From Rhizobium chutanense (GTDB lineage: Bacteria > Pseudomonadota > Alphaproteobacteria > Rhizobiales > Rhizobiaceae), in contig NZ_NWSV01000013.1 in assembly GCF_002531935.1 (NCBI RefSeq), positions 62,001-126,000 of the forward strand: a stretch of 64,000 nt of DNA, in the 5' to 3' direction. Position numbers and translations under genes: made by a program. Shown one piece after another: positions 43,269-51,386 of this stretch. Every line of letters starts with the position of its first letter. The stretch's first letter is position 1. The notes beneath the pieces were generated by a model. It saw only the letters and a program-made list of their open reading frames with translations, had not been told where the DNA came from and did no database searches.

Positions 43269-43672
43269 GTTCCCACTCCATGTTCTCGGGTGCAAACGCT
43301 TGGGGCATAGCCCAGCATACTCCTGACCGCTTTCCGCGGTTCTTGTTGCGTCAGCCCAGCGCTGACACCGTCACAGTAGGTTCAGGAAAGCGTCGCTGGC
43401 CAACACAACTCCATTCTGCCGCTATAGCGTTTATTTATAGCGAACCGATCTATTCGGCATTGCGGGAACAGTTGTTCACCAGGGGGCCATCGGCAATATC
43501 GATGCCATCGTCGCGGCGCGCGGCGTCCGCTTTGTCGAGACGAAATCTCAAGATCGATGGCGGCATTCGCTCGCGGATGGAGCGGCGCGTGGTAATGCGG
43601 AGCCGGACGCCGCATGGCCGGCCTCGTGGTATCGTCAGCTGCGCCGCTGGCGCAGGTTGGAGATTCTCCTCG
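43269..43672. other. intergenic region with the livK promoter element
   Basis: 404 bases. The only feature I can support is the 48-bp element at 43396-43443. Open frames in 43444-43672 are Arg/Ser/Pro-rich on both strands and match nothing I recognise. Confidence 0.5.
43396..43443. promoter_or_regulatory. conserved 48-bp element upstream of livK, probable LysR site
   Basis: Second copy of the element at 36283-36330, identical in 40 of 48 positions. Its dyad is perfect: GCTATA (43421-43426), 9 bases, TATAGC (43436-43441). It lies 128-175 bases before the start of the binding-protein gene. Confidence 0.8.
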
Positions 43673-45019
43673 TCATTCGGGTCCGGCACGCCATTCGCGA
43701 TAGGCGAGATGGGCCTTTGCGCCGATCGTCGTGAAAGGCTGCGGCGGCAATGCCGTCGGGGCAGCCAGGCGCGTATAGACGCGCCCGAGTTCGGATTCGT
43801 GTCCGAGCGCCAGTTCCGCGGCCGCGATCCCCGACGCCGTCGAGTTCGACGCGCCAAGGCCGTTGCAGCCGCATGCCGCGAATACGCCGCGCTCGATCTC
43901 GCCGAAGGCCGGGACATGATTGCGTGTGAGCGCCATGGCGCCGGCCCAGCGATATTGCATCCGGACGCCGCCGAGGGTGGGAAAGCGTTGGGAGAATTTG
44001 CTGTCGTGGAGGCGGCCGGCCCGCCGGATCGCGGCGTCGCTGATTTCGATGCCCGGATTGTAGCTGTAGCGCGAGCGCACCAGGATTCGATCGCCGCCGC
44101 TCGTGCCGATACGGCGGACGGTTGTTCCCATCGGTAGGGCCGGAGTGGCGGCCCACTTGCGCTCTCCATCAAGGCGCGAGGGGTCGAACTCCTCGGTGAG
44201 GGAGGCGTAGGTGAAGACGTGGAGCAAGCGCCCGCGGAAGAAGCCGAAGCTTTCGGCATGACCGTTGTTCGCCATGATGATCTTTGCCGCCTGCACGGAC
44301 CCCTGCGGCGTCTTGACGAACCAGCCCGTGCCCAAGCGCTCGAAGGAGAGCGCCGGTGTCCGCTCGTAGAGGGCGACCGGCTCCTTCAGGCAGTCGGCGA
44401 CCCCGCGTATATAGGCGGCGGGCTGCACGATGACCGTGCCGGGCGTGAACAGACCGGAGGTGTAGACCGGCGATCCCGTCACCGCCCGGATCTCCCTGAG
44501 TGTCAGGAGCCGGTGGGCTTCGCCCATTTTCGAGAGCTGCTGCGCATAATCCTCGAGGTGCTTGTCGCCTTCGGCGCTGATGGCGACGCTGTATCGGCCG
44601 CAGGGGTCGAAGATGTCCTTGCCCCAGCCGTTTTCGGCCGCCATCTCGCTCGCCAGAGCGATGGCCGAGCGCTGGATGAGCACGGACTGCCTGAACCTCG
44701 CCTCCGACTCTCCGCTGAAATCGTCGGACGAGACTTCATGCGGCAGATCGATAATGAAACCCGAATTGGCGCCTGCAGGCCCCTCGCCGACGACACCCGC
44801 TTCGAGGATGGCGACCCGCACGCCCGGGTCCAGGCGGGAGATGCGCCGGGCCGCGGAGAGGCCGGCGAAACCACCGCCGATGATCGCGACATCGGCAATG
44901 ACCGATCCGTTCAGCGCGGGCCGTGGCGTGCGCGATGCAAGCGTGGCGACCCAGCCCGAAACGCCTGCGCGTTTCGGAAGCCTGGATGCAACGAAGACGT
45001 TCCTTGCGGCCTGGGTCAC
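43673..45019 (-). CDS. FAD-dependent amine/amino acid oxidoreductase
   Basis: 448 residues from a GTG at 45019, which lies one base after the stop of the DapA-family gene (TGACGTG). The open frame extends upstream, but only across that gene. FAD-binding DAO fold: VIADVAIIGGGFAGLSAARRISRLDPGVRVAILEAGVVGEGPAGANSG near residue 35, and a C-terminal FAACGCNGLGASNSTASGIAAAELALG. Such enzymes oxidise secondary or primary amines (for example gamma-glutamylputrescine, sarcosine or D-amino acids) to imines. It is coupled to a DapA-family lyase, so it probably supplies or consumes that enzyme's oxo-acid or imine substrate. Confidence 0.87.
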   Translation of the reverse strand: MTQAARNVFVASRLPKRAGVSGWVATLASRTPRPALNGSVIADVAIIGGGFAGLSAARRISRLDPGVRVAILEAGVVGEGPAGANSGFIIDLPHEVSSDDFSGESEARFRQSVLIQRSAIALASEMAAENGWGKDIFDPCGRYSVAISAEGDKHLEDYAQQLSKMGEAHRLLTLREIRAVTGSPVYTSGLFTPGTVIVQPAAYIRGVADCLKEPVALYERTPALSFERLGTGWFVKTPQGSVQAAKIIMANNGHAESFGFFRGRLLHVFTYASLTEEFDPSRLDGERKWAATPALPMGTTVRRIGTSGGDRILVRSRYSYNPGIEISDAAIRRAGRLHDSKFSQRFPTLGGVRMQYRWAGAMALTRNHVPAFGEIERGVFAACGCNGLGASNSTASGIAAAELALGHESELGRVYTRLAAPTALPPQPFTTIGAKAHLAYREWRAGPE

Positions 45020-45020
45020 G

Positions 45021-45908
45021 TCAGATCGCTTCCCGCTCCATGAGCGCTTCGAGGGAGTGCCGAAGCGCCGGAAGCTTTTCCGGGGCAAGCGCGCGCAGCG
45101 GTTTGCGCGGAACGCCGGCGCCGTAACCCACCAGATCCGCCGCCGCATAGACGGACTGCACGTAATCGCCTTCCCAGATCAGCCCCATCGCCGGCTCCAG
45201 GATTTTCCAGAGCGCGCGGACCTCGTCCCATTTCCGCTCGGCGGCAGCCTCGACGAGGGCGACGCAGGTTTTCGGAGCGAAGTTCGCCCCACCCCAGATC
45301 AGGCCGTCGCATCCGGCATAGAGCGCGTAGGGAACGAGAGGGTCGGCGCCGTTCATAACGAACTTGCCGGTGCGGATGAGTGCGGCCTGCTTTCCGAGAT
45401 CGCCGCCGCTGTCCTTGACGGCACAGAAGCCCGGGATTTCGTTCAGCTTGTCGAGCAGTTCGGGCGTGACGGCGACGCCGACCGCCTGGGGAACATTATA
45501 GCCGATCACCGGAAGACCGGCCTTCGCGACCTCGCTGTAGAAATCGAGGATGCCCTGGTCGTCGGTCGGCCCTTCGAAAAAGGGCGGCAGAACCATGACG
45601 GCTTCGGCGCCGGCGTCGCGCGCGCGGATGGTGCGCTCGACGACGTCCTCGACGAGGAGGGCGGAGGCCTGGGCGATCACCTTCGCCCGTCCGTTGACGA
45701 TCCGCGCTCCGCGCCGGATCAGTTCCTCGGATTCCTCCTTGGAAAGGTAGACATGCATGCCGGTGCCGGAGCTGAACAGAAAACTCCTGACGCCTGCCGC
45801 AAGGTAGCGCTCGACATTGTGTTCGAGCCTTGCGTAGTCGATGCGTCCGGCGTCGTCGAACGGTGTAGTAATAGCAAGATTGAGGCCTGGAAACTGGAAG
45901 TCAGACAT
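45021..45908 (-). CDS. DapA-family lyase/aldolase
   Basis: 295 residues, TIM-barrel class I aldolase family of dihydrodipicolinate synthase. The Schiff-base lysine is in GFCAVKDSGGDLGK and the catalytic Tyr in VIGYNVPQAVG. The usual GTTGE substrate loop reads SSGTGMHVYLSKEE, so it is not a housekeeping DapA. The family also holds N-acetylneuraminate lyase, keto-deoxy-sugar acid aldolases and 4-hydroxy-pyrroline-2-carboxylate deaminase. It is the first gene of a two-gene operon with an FAD oxidoreductase, downstream of a GntR gene on the same strand. Substrate unknown. Confidence 0.87.
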   Translation of the reverse strand: MSDFQFPGLNLAITTPFDDAGRIDYARLEHNVERYLAAGVRSFLFSSGTGMHVYLSKEESEELIRRGARIVNGRAKVIAQASALLVEDVVERTIRARDAGAEAVMVLPPFFEGPTDDQGILDFYSEVAKAGLPVIGYNVPQAVGVAVTPELLDKLNEIPGFCAVKDSGGDLGKQAALIRTGKFVMNGADPLVPYALYAGCDGLIWGGANFAPKTCVALVEAAAERKWDEVRALWKILEPAMGLIWEGDYVQSVYAAADLVGYGAGVPRKPLRALAPEKLPALRHSLEALMEREAI

Positions 45909-46040
45909 TCGTGTGTGTCCCGTGTTGGGCTGCCGAAAGGTCGAGCCAAATGGTCTTGATCTGGGTGTGTGCCTGCTTGCTCTGACGTTTGCTCATTGGT
46001 CTCGCCAGCAGTGTTCAATGCATTCTTCGAAACGCCGGCC

Positions 46041-46733
46041 CTAGAGGCTCGGCGCCTCCAGGCCCTCAGGGGCCGCGTACATGGCCATGTTTCGCCGTGA
46101 AAGTTCGAGGTGAAGCCGCGCCAGTTCTCCGGCCGCATCGGCGTCCCGCTTCTCGATGGTCGCGATCATCTCGTCGTGCTGCTGCGTGGCGAGCTCGAGC
46201 TCCTCCTGCATGCGCGGCGTGTTGGGATATTTGTAGAAGACCTTGCCGATGCGGGCGTGATCGATCTGCAGGCGCCGCAGGCTCGGAACCAGATAGACGT
46301 TATGCGCCATCTCGCCGATCTGGCGGTGGAACTGGTCATTGTAGAAGACGCGCCCCTCGACATCGCAGTTGTCGACCGACTTTCGAAATGACTGCTGAAT
46401 CTTCTTGAGCACGTCGAGCTGCCCGCGCGTTCCGTTCTCGGCAGCCAGCCTGTTGGCGGTGATGTAGATCATCGGCGCAAGAAGAAAGAAGTCGCGCAGC
46501 GACTGGTAGCTCATCGAACTGACGCGTGCAGCGCGGTTGGCTTCCAGCTCGATATAACCTTCGCCAGCCATCTGGCGCATCAGCTCACGAACCGGCGGAC
46601 GGGATAGGCCGAACTCTTCACTCAGCGCCACTTCGTCCAACACCGCCCCCGGCGGCAGTTCCATCGTAAGGATGCGCCTGCGGAGCGCAAGGCCAAGATT
46701 GCCTTTGCGGTCTGGGTTGATCTCGGCATCCAT
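46041..46733 (-). CDS. GntR-family (FCD) regulator
   Basis: 230 residues from the ATG at 46733 (AGGAGA upstream; an in-frame Met at 46772 is an alternative). The winged helix-turn-helix is at about 8-75 (LRRRILTMELPPGAVLDEVALSEEFGLSRPPVRELMRQMAGEGYIE), with the FCD domain after. It lies 132 bases upstream of the DapA-family gene on the same strand and is its likely regulator. A short dyad overlaps its own promoter region (46762-46773). Confidence 0.87.
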   Translation of the reverse strand: MDAEINPDRKGNLGLALRRRILTMELPPGAVLDEVALSEEFGLSRPPVRELMRQMAGEGYIELEANRAARVSSMSYQSLRDFFLLAPMIYITANRLAAENGTRGQLDVLKKIQQSFRKSVDNCDVEGRVFYNDQFHRQIGEMAHNVYLVPSLRRLQIDHARIGKVFYKYPNTPRMQEELELATQQHDEMIATIEKRDADAAGELARLHLELSRRNMAMYAAPEGLEAPSL

Positions 46734-46761
46734 ATCAATCTCTCCTACTTTGAGAAGACAA

Positions 46762-46773
46762 TATGTAGACATA
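46762..46773. promoter_or_regulatory. possible GntR operator
   Basis: TATGT-AG-ACATA, a 12-bp dyad 29 bases upstream of the GntR start. The size and AT-rich halves suit an FCD-type regulator, but no second copy was found before the DapA-family gene. Confidence 0.4.
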
Positions 46774-47117
46774 AGATAGGCGTCAATACTCCTTTGGAAT
46801 TAGGACGCGCCACATCGTGCGAATTGTAGGGGAAGCGCTTGCCCGCGCCGATTGCTCCGCCCGTCGCAAGTTGCTGCAATTATTGGACAATCACCGATGG
46901 CGAGGCCGGCCTTCGGCCGATCCCGCCGGAATTGCTGACGGCGTCGATCGAATGTGGGAGGGGGTCTGTCGAGACTGCCGGAAACTCGATTGCGGCCCGA
47001 GGGCACAGCCAGGGTTATGGCTGTCGCCGCCGGCGTCTTGATAAAGAACACGTGGGAAAGATGCGCGGGAGCGATCCTTGCCGCTTCCTCTGCCGAACGC
47101 CCATTGCTGCGCCGGGC
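46774..47117. other. intergenic, nothing recognised
   Basis: 344 bases between the GntR promoter and the stop of the idonate dehydrogenase-like gene. Short open frames exist on both strands, without a plausible start or family resemblance. Confidence 0.5.
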
Positions 47118-48152
47118 TTAAAAAATAAGCTGCACCTTGCAGGCGACCGTGCGGTCGCCGGCGAGGACGAAAGCGGCATCGGCTTGTTCGAGCGGCAGGC
47201 TGTGGCTGATGATCGGACGGACGTCGATCTTGCGGCTGGAAATCAGCTCCACGGCGGTAGCAAATTCCTCGTGGAAGCGCTGCGTTCCGTGGATGTGAAG
47301 CTCCTTGCCGACAATGGCGTTGAGGGGGATCGGGATCTCGCCTGTGACACCGACCTGCACGATCGTGCCGCGTGGCCTGATGGCGGCAATCGCGCTGCGG
47401 ATCGCCGGGACTGCGGCCGAGCATTCGAAAACGAGATCGAAATAACCCTTTCCCGCCTCGAATTCGGCAAGCGCCTGGGCATCCCTAGCAACATTGATCG
47501 TACGGCTGGCGCCCATCGCCTTGGCCCGTTCCAGCGCCGCATCGGCAAGATCCGTCACGACGATCTCGCTTGCACCGTGATAACAGGCGACGGCGACCAT
47601 CAGCGCGCCGATCGGCCCGGCCCCGGTGATGAGGACACGCTTGCCGGCGATATCTCCTGCGCGCGATGCAGCGTGCAGGCAGACGGAGAGCGGCTCGCTG
47701 CAGGCCGCTTCCGCGGCCGTTGTCGCGGGTCCTGCCGCAAAGCACTGCCTGGCCGGCACCACCAGCCATTCCCGGAACATGCCCTGCTCATGCGGCAGGC
47801 GCATCGCGCTGCCCATGAAGCGCATGCCAAGGCAGTGGATCGGCATGTCTTTGTCGCAATATTCGCAATGCCCGCAGGGCTGGCTGGGATTGACCGCCAC
47901 CAGTGTCCCGACCGAGAGGCCGACGCCTTCGCCTGCCTGGCTCACGGTCCCCGATGCCTCGTGGCCCGGGATGATCGGTTCGCGAACCCTGACCGGCCCG
48001 AAGCCGCCGTCCTGATAATAATGCAGGTCGGAGCCGCAAATGCCCGCGGCCGCCATTTTGAGAAGCACCTCGCCGGGACCGGGGGCCGCAACCGCAGCGG
48101 TTTCGATCCTGAGATCGCCCTTTTGGTAAAGCCGTGCCAGACGTGTCTGCAT
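47118..48152 (-). CDS. zinc-dependent dehydrogenase, L-idonate 5-dehydrogenase-like
   Basis: 344 residues, medium-chain zinc alcohol dehydrogenase family. Catalytic zinc site AAGICGSDLHYY and PGHEASG, structural zinc cysteines CGHCEYCDKDMPIHC, NAD-binding VLITGAGPIGALMVAVACYHGA. The KDMPIHCLGMRFMGSAMRLPHEQGMFREW stretch is characteristic of L-idonate 5-dehydrogenases, which convert L-idonate to 5-keto-D-gluconate. It is the last gene of a TRAP transporter operon, 10 bases after the large permease gene, so it probably oxidises the imported sugar acid. Related polyol substrates are possible. Confidence 0.87.
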   Translation of the reverse strand: MQTRLARLYQKGDLRIETAAVAAPGPGEVLLKMAAAGICGSDLHYYQDGGFGPVRVREPIIPGHEASGTVSQAGEGVGLSVGTLVAVNPSQPCGHCEYCDKDMPIHCLGMRFMGSAMRLPHEQGMFREWLVVPARQCFAAGPATTAAEAACSEPLSVCLHAASRAGDIAGKRVLITGAGPIGALMVAVACYHGASEIVVTDLADAALERAKAMGASRTINVARDAQALAEFEAGKGYFDLVFECSAAVPAIRSAIAAIRPRGTIVQVGVTGEIPIPLNAIVGKELHIHGTQRFHEEFATAVELISSRKIDVRPIISHSLPLEQADAAFVLAGDRTVACKVQLIF

Positions 48153-48162
48153 TGTGCCCCTC

Positions 48163-49569
48163 CTATCTCAGCAGCCCGAGTTGCTGCGGCAGCCAGAGCG
48201 ACACGGCCGGAACGAAGGTGATCAGGATCAGCGCCAGGAACAGCGGCACCAGCCAGGGCAGGATCGCCATGGTGGTGCGTTCGACAGACAGTTTCGCCAC
48301 CCGCGACAGCACGAAAAGCACCATGCCGAGCGGTGGGTGCAGCAGGCCGATCATCAGGTTCAGCGTCATGATGAGGCCGAACTGGACCGGATCGATCCCG
48401 AACTTGACGACGATCGGCAGCAGGATCGGCACGAGGATGGTGATGGCGGCGATCGTATCCAGGAAGCAGCCGACGAACAGCATCAAGAGGTTTACCAGGA
48501 TCAGGAAAACCCATTTGTTGTCGGTGATCGACAGGATCGCATCGGAGAGCAGCTGGGCCGCCTGGCTCACCGTCAGCAGCCAGGCGAAGACCGATGCCGC
48601 GGTGACGATGAAGAGAACCGATGCCGTCGTCTCGATCGTATCGAAGCTTGCCTTGGCGAGCGTCGAGGGCGTCATCGTGCGGTAGCGCACCAGGCCGAGG
48701 AACAGCGACCAGAGGACGGCGGCGACGGCGGCCTCGGTCGGCGTGAACCAGCCCATCGTCATGCCGCCGATCAGGATGACGGGTGTCATCAGCGCCATGA
48801 CGGCGGAGAATCGGAAATACCAGTCCAGCGCCAGAAGCCCGGCAAGGGCAATGCCCGCCGCCGCATTCATCGAGACGCCGGCCAGCATCAAGAGATAGAT
48901 GGCCACGGGCACCGCCAGGACGACGACGATTTCCAGTCCCGCCGACAGCAGCTGCCGGACATCGAACGGCGCGTCCGAGCCCCAGCGCTTCCAATAGGCG
49001 AAGGCGGCGACGGTGATCATCATCAAGAGCGTCATGACAACGCCGGGCAGGATGCCGGCCATGAAAAGAGCGCCGATCGAGACGTTCGCCATCATGCCAT
49101 AGATCACGAAAGGCAGCGATGGCGGGAAGATCGGCCCGAGCGTGGCCGAAGCCGCCGTCACGCCGACCGCCGCCTCGACCGGATAGCCGTGATCCTTCAT
49201 CGCCTTGATCTCGATCGTGCCGATCCCCGCCGCATCGGCAAGGGCGGTGCCGGACATGCCGGAGAAGATGACGGAACCGATGATGTTGACCTGCGCCAGC
49301 CCACCCTTCATCCAGCCGACGAGCGCCACCGCAAAGGAATAGATGCGGCCGGTGACACCAGCCGAGTTCATCAGATTGCCGGCGAGGATGAAGAAGGGGA
49401 CGGCGAGCAGCGGAAAGCTTTCGACGCCGGCGATCATGCGCTGGGCGACGATGATGTCGGGGGCGACGCCGTAGAGGACGATGTACAGCACCGAGGCGAC
49501 GGCCATCGAGATGGCAACAGGCACGCCGATCAGCATCAGCACCAGAAACGAACCAAGAAGCAGCAGCAT
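48163..49569 (-). CDS. TRAP transporter large permease (DctM)
   Basis: 468 residues, about 12 hydrophobic segments, with the DctM start LLLGSFLVLMLIGVPVAISMAVAS, FFILAGNLMNSAGVTGRIYSFAVALVGWMKGGLAQVNIIGSVIFSGMSGTALADAAGIGTIEIKAM and the GWFTPTEAAVAAVLWSL segment. It is the ion-coupled transport subunit in the inner membrane. It starts 4 bases after the small subunit stop. It imports the ligand captured by the DctP protein of the same operon, probably a hexonate given the downstream dehydrogenase. Confidence 0.95.
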   Translation of the reverse strand: MLLLLGSFLVLMLIGVPVAISMAVASVLYIVLYGVAPDIIVAQRMIAGVESFPLLAVPFFILAGNLMNSAGVTGRIYSFAVALVGWMKGGLAQVNIIGSVIFSGMSGTALADAAGIGTIEIKAMKDHGYPVEAAVGVTAASATLGPIFPPSLPFVIYGMMANVSIGALFMAGILPGVVMTLLMMITVAAFAYWKRWGSDAPFDVRQLLSAGLEIVVVLAVPVAIYLLMLAGVSMNAAAGIALAGLLALDWYFRFSAVMALMTPVILIGGMTMGWFTPTEAAVAAVLWSLFLGLVRYRTMTPSTLAKASFDTIETTASVLFIVTAASVFAWLLTVSQAAQLLSDAILSITDNKWVFLILVNLLMLFVGCFLDTIAAITILVPILLPIVVKFGIDPVQFGLIMTLNLMIGLLHPPLGMVLFVLSRVAKLSVERTTMAILPWLVPLFLALILITFVPAVSLWLPQQLGLLR

Positions 49570-49573
49570 CGGA

Positions 49574-50146
49574 TCACTCCTCGACGGTCTGGAATTCTTC
49601 GGGCCGCTCCAGAACGGAGTAGCCGCGACGCATATTGGCGATAAAGACGATGACCGCGCGGATCAGCATCAGCACGAAGGCGACAAGAACCGCGTAGAAG
49701 ACGATGTTGCGCGGCAGGTCGATGGTGACCATCTGCTCGTCGGCGACGATGTCGACATAACGCCACATCAGGTGGCAGCCATAGGCGAAGAAGCCGATGC
49801 GGACGATATCGACGAAGGTGGCGAGCACGCGCGCCAGGCCTGACGGCATATAGTGATAGAACACATCCACCTGGATGTGCCGCGACGTCCGTACGCACAT
49901 GACGGAACCGAGGAAGACGACGCCGATCAGGCAGTTGATGGCGATCTCCTCGGTCCATGCATAGCTGTCGTTCAGCACATAACGCGTGAAGAACTGCAGA
50001 AAGACGCAGCCGGCCATCAGCCAGAAGACAACAAGCGTGATCCAGTCTTCGACGGCATAGTCCGAGACGTTTGCGGTCGGCGCGTGTCCTTCGAATTCGT
50101 GGCCGATTTCCTCGGCCGTGATTGGCGTATGAATTTCTTGCGACAT
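49574..50146 (-). CDS. TRAP transporter small permease (DctQ)
   Basis: 190 residues from the Met at 50146; the longer frame to 50305 runs into the RIME element and was not used. Four predicted membrane helices, with WITLVVFWLMAGCVFLQFFTRYVLNDSYAWTEEIAINCLIGVVFLGS as the DctQ signature. Partner of the large permease just downstream. It is separated from the binding-protein gene by a 242-base gap that holds a mosaic repeat. Confidence 0.93.
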   Translation of the reverse strand: MSQEIHTPITAEEIGHEFEGHAPTANVSDYAVEDWITLVVFWLMAGCVFLQFFTRYVLNDSYAWTEEIAINCLIGVVFLGSVMCVRTSRHIQVDVFYHYMPSGLARVLATFVDIVRIGFFAYGCHLMWRYVDIVADEQMVTIDLPRNIVFYAVLVAFVLMLIRAVIVFIANMRRGYSVLERPEEFQTVEE

Positions 50147-50231
50147 GATCGGCCTTGTCCAGGTTGGGGAAGGAGAGCGCGCGGCGTGCGGGCGCGTGCC
50201 TTCGTGTCGACATCGTTTTGCGCGCGGTGCC

Positions 50232-50370
50232 TGCCCCTCATCCGGCTGCCGCCACCTTCTCCCCGCTCGCGGGGCGAAGGGACACGCCGCGCCGGCTTCC
50301 TCCACCTCGACGTTGCGTTTGGCACGTCCCCTCTCCCCGTTTTTACGGGGAGAGGGTTAGGGTGAGGGGC
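50232..50370. repeat. RIME-type Rhizobium intergenic mosaic element
   Basis: About 139 bases between dctP and dctQ, bounded by TGCCCCTCA and GTGAGGGGC. It has two strong palindromes: CCTTCTCCCCGC/GCGGGGCGAAGG with one mismatch (50255-50266 and 50269-50280), and CCCTCTCCCCGT/ACGGGGAGAGGG (50329-50340 and 50345-50356, perfect 12-bp stem). The GGGGAGAGGGTTAGGGTGAGGGG end is a hallmark of the RIME family, present in many copies in rhizobial genomes. As RNA the hairpins may lower expression of the permeases relative to the binding protein. Confidence 0.85.
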
Positions 50371-50388
50371 AACGCCGGTAGCGAACCC

Positions 50389-51363
50389 CTACTGGATCGC
50401 CCGGATCGCTTCCCAATCGGCCTTTTCGTAGCCGAAGTCCTCGAATTTCACCTTTTCCATGACGTTCTTTTCGAAGTCTGTTTTATCGACTTCGGTAACG
50501 TTGAGGCCCTTCTCCTTGAAGGTCGCAACCAGGCTGTTTTCCCTAGCGGCGATCGTCTTGGTGGTGCGCTCGGCTGCTTCCTGCATCACCTCGCCGAAGA
50601 TCTTCTTGTCCTCGTCGGACAGGCTCGCCCAGCGCGTTTTGGAGATGACGGTGTTCAGGTGATCGACGATGTGGCCGGTGAGGATGATGTTCTTCTGGAC
50701 TTCGTAGAACTTCTTCGCCTCGATCGTCGTCAACGGATTTTCCTGCGCCTCAACCGTGCCGTTCTGCAAAGCGAGATAGACCTCGGCGAAGGCGATCGGC
50801 GTGGTGTTGGCGCCGCAGGCGCGCGGCATGGCGAGATAGGCCGGAACGTCGGGCACGCGGATCTTCAGGCCCTGCATGTCGGCGCATTTGGCGATCGGCT
50901 TGTTCGATGTCGTGTGGCGCGTGCCGTAATAGCTAACGGCGGCGATGTGGTTGCCGGTCTTGTCTTCATAACCTTTGGCAAGGCGCTTGAAGACGTCGCT
51001 TTTGGTATAGGCGATCAGGTGATCGGGACCGCGGAAAATATAGGGGAAGTAGGTGACGCCGATCGGCTTGTAGTCGCGGGCCGCAAAGCTCGATCCCGAG
51101 ATGATGATGTCGACCGTCCCGAGCTTGAGACCCTGGTTGATGTCGGCTTCCTTGCCGAGCTGCGAGGCCGGATAGACCTCGATCTTGTAACGTCCGTCGG
51201 TGCGCTTGGCGATCTCTTCGGCGGCCCAGACGGAATCCGTATGGAAGGGCTCGGATGTTTCATAAACATGCGCCCATTTCAGCACGGTCTGGGCTTGGGC
51301 GAGCGCGGTACTCGCCATGATCGCGGCCGCGGCGCAAAATATCGTTGCCAGTCTGCTCTTCAT
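50389..51363 (-). CDS. TRAP transporter substrate-binding protein (DctP)
   Basis: 324 residues from the ATG at 51363, preceded by GGAGGAG. Signal peptide about 1-24 (ATIFCAAAAIMASTALAQA), then VLKWAHVYETSEPFHTDSVWAAEEIAKRTDGRYKIEVYPASQLGKEADI, LKIRVPDVPAYLAMPRACGANTTPIAFAEVYLALQNGTVEAQENPLTTI with the carboxylate-binding Arg (Arg in IRVPD). It captures an organic or sugar acid in the periplasm. First transport gene after the GntR regulator, 23 bases away. Confidence 0.94.
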   Translation of the reverse strand: MKSRLATIFCAAAAIMASTALAQAQTVLKWAHVYETSEPFHTDSVWAAEEIAKRTDGRYKIEVYPASQLGKEADINQGLKLGTVDIIISGSSFAARDYKPIGVTYFPYIFRGPDHLIAYTKSDVFKRLAKGYEDKTGNHIAAVSYYGTRHTTSNKPIAKCADMQGLKIRVPDVPAYLAMPRACGANTTPIAFAEVYLALQNGTVEAQENPLTTIEAKKFYEVQKNIILTGHIVDHLNTVISKTRWASLSDEDKKIFGEVMQEAAERTTKTIAARENSLVATFKEKGLNVTEVDKTDFEKNVMEKVKFEDFGYEKADWEAIRAIQ

Positions 51364-51386
51364 CGCTCTCTCCTCCGGAGCTCGAG

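Noticed and set aside
43280..44137. 285-codon plus-strand frame starting in the livK promoter region
   Set aside because: Runs through the 48-bp regulatory element and into the antisense of the FAD oxidoreductase. Ser/Arg-rich with no recognisable motif.
46839..48221. 460-codon plus-strand frame opposite the idonate dehydrogenase-like gene
   Set aside because: Same shadow pattern. The minus strand has a complete zinc dehydrogenase with all metal ligands.
48154..49644. 496-codon open frame on the plus strand opposite the TRAP large permease
   Set aside because: Asp/Arg/His/Gln-rich translation typical of the antisense of a hydrophobic GC-rich gene. The minus strand encodes a full DctM protein.
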